Positions 5,121-5,475 of a stretch of 5,475 nucleotides of DNA are shown one piece after another. The first letter of the stretch is position 1. Every line of letters starts with the position of its first letter. The notes under the pieces are model-generated. The model did not search any database and had not been told where the DNA came from. It worked only from the letters and a program-made list of their open reading frames with translations. The translations under genes were made by a program, and so were the position numbers. The stretch comes from Candidatus Heimdallarchaeota archaeon (GTDB lineage: Archaea; Asgardarchaeota; Heimdallarchaeia; Heimdallarchaeales; Heimdallarchaeaceae): positions 1 to 5,475 of the forward strand of contig JAGLTP010000238.1 in assembly GCA_023135215.1 (NCBI GenBank), given 5' to 3'.

Positions 5121-5475
5121 ATGTTTAAATCTATAACTGAAAGTCAGATAACCAATGCAATAGTGAGTAATTTTGCTGAAGATATGAAACAATTTGCAAA
5201 TACTGATGTGATTATCGTTGGTGGTGGACCAAGCGGCCTCATGGCCGCAAGAGAAATTGCAAATAATGGAATCAAGACGCTTATAATTGAAAGGAATAAC
5301 TACCTTGGTGGTGGTTTCTGGATAGGTGGATACCTCATGAATACTGTCACTATTCGCTCACCAGCACAAGAGATACTAAATGAGCTAAATATCCCATATA
5401 ACGAATTTGATAAAGACCTCTATACAACTACTGGTCCACATGCCTGCTCTAAACTCATTGCATCTGCCTGTGAGG
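5121..5475 (+). CDS. THI4-like (thiazole synthase family) dinucleotide-binding protein, partial, divergent subgroup
   Basis: The first 118 residues are present; the gene runs off the right edge. The opening MFKSITESQITNAIV and the Rossmann motif DVIIVGGGPSGLMAA (29-43, G34-G36-G39) with acidic E57 and YLGGGFW (61-67) place it in the THI4/archaeal ADP-thiazole synthase family. Those enzymes build the thiazole of thiamine from NAD, glycine and a sulfur donor: sulfide in archaea, or the enzyme's own cysteine in yeast. Ordinary members continue GGGMWGGGMxFNxIVVQE. Here the loop reads GGYLMNTVTIRSPA (69-82), so the segment around the conserved VVQE is replaced. It is therefore probably a separate paralogous subgroup, and its product may not be the thiamine thiazole. 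The residue equivalent to the sulfur-donor Cys/His lies beyond the window and cannot be examined. Neighbours for sulfur activation and a possible iron transporter fit an iron- and sulfide-dependent enzyme. Confidence 0.8.
   Translation, partial: MFKSITESQITNAIVSNFAEDMKQFANTDVIIVGGGPSGLMAAREIANNGIKTLIIERNNYLGGGFWIGGYLMNTVTIRSPAQEILNELNIPYNEFDKDLYTTTGPHACSKLIASACE

Noticed and set aside
5121..5475. Straight annotation as THI4, the thiamine thiazole synthase
   Set aside because: The conserved VVQE-containing loop is replaced and the protein is incomplete, so only the family is claimed.

Overview
The window looks like an AT-rich archaeal, probably euryarchaeal and possibly methanogen-related, chromosome segment. 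Three things support this. Translation starts carry GGTGA/AGGTGA-type ribosome binding sites. Promoters look like TATA boxes rather than -35/-10 boxes. The gene families (a small XRE regulator with a CxxC tail, a HesA/MoeB/ThiF-type E1 protein with an archaeal-type C-terminal domain, a THI4-like flavoprotein and a CapK-family ligase remnant) are typical of archaea. The exact lineage cannot be fixed from the sequence.

Layout. Positions 1 to 1901 are a leftward (minus-strand) three-gene operon: a 108-residue HTH regulator, an E1-like ThiF/MoeB/HesA adenylyltransferase and a PP-loop ATPase of the MnmA/ThiI type that runs off the left edge. The genes overlap one another, so they are probably translationally coupled. 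A 78-bp divergent promoter region (1902-1979) separates this operon from a rightward operon: a MacB/FtsX-like permease (1980-3236), its ABC ATPase (3240-3908), a membrane-anchored DUF2318-like Cys-rich protein (3921-4475), and a frameshifted and truncated remnant of a CapK/phenylacetate-CoA-ligase-like gene (4495-5051). After a short promoter region, a THI4-like FAD/NAD-binding protein begins at 5121 and runs off the right edge.

The strongest non-coding signal is an 18-bp palindrome, ACTTACCAATTGGTAAGT, perfect at 5083-5100 and present with 17/18 identity at 1946-1963. Both copies lie about 30-35 bp downstream of a good TATA box, over the predicted transcription start. The first copy also abuts the TATA box of the regulator operon. 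This points to one repressor, most simply the regulator encoded at 1578-1901 (autoregulated), controlling all three transcription units.

Working hypothesis (inference): the window is a small regulon joining sulfur activation (E1-like enzyme and PP-loop thiotransferase-like enzyme), a THI4-like enzyme with a non-canonical active-site loop, and an ABC/DUF2318 module of the kind found in bacterial iron-uptake (p19/Ftr1-type) clusters. A sulfur- or iron-responsive regulator whose C-terminal tail carries a CxxC would fit. The chemistry of the THI4-like protein and the substrate of the transporter are not known from this sequence.
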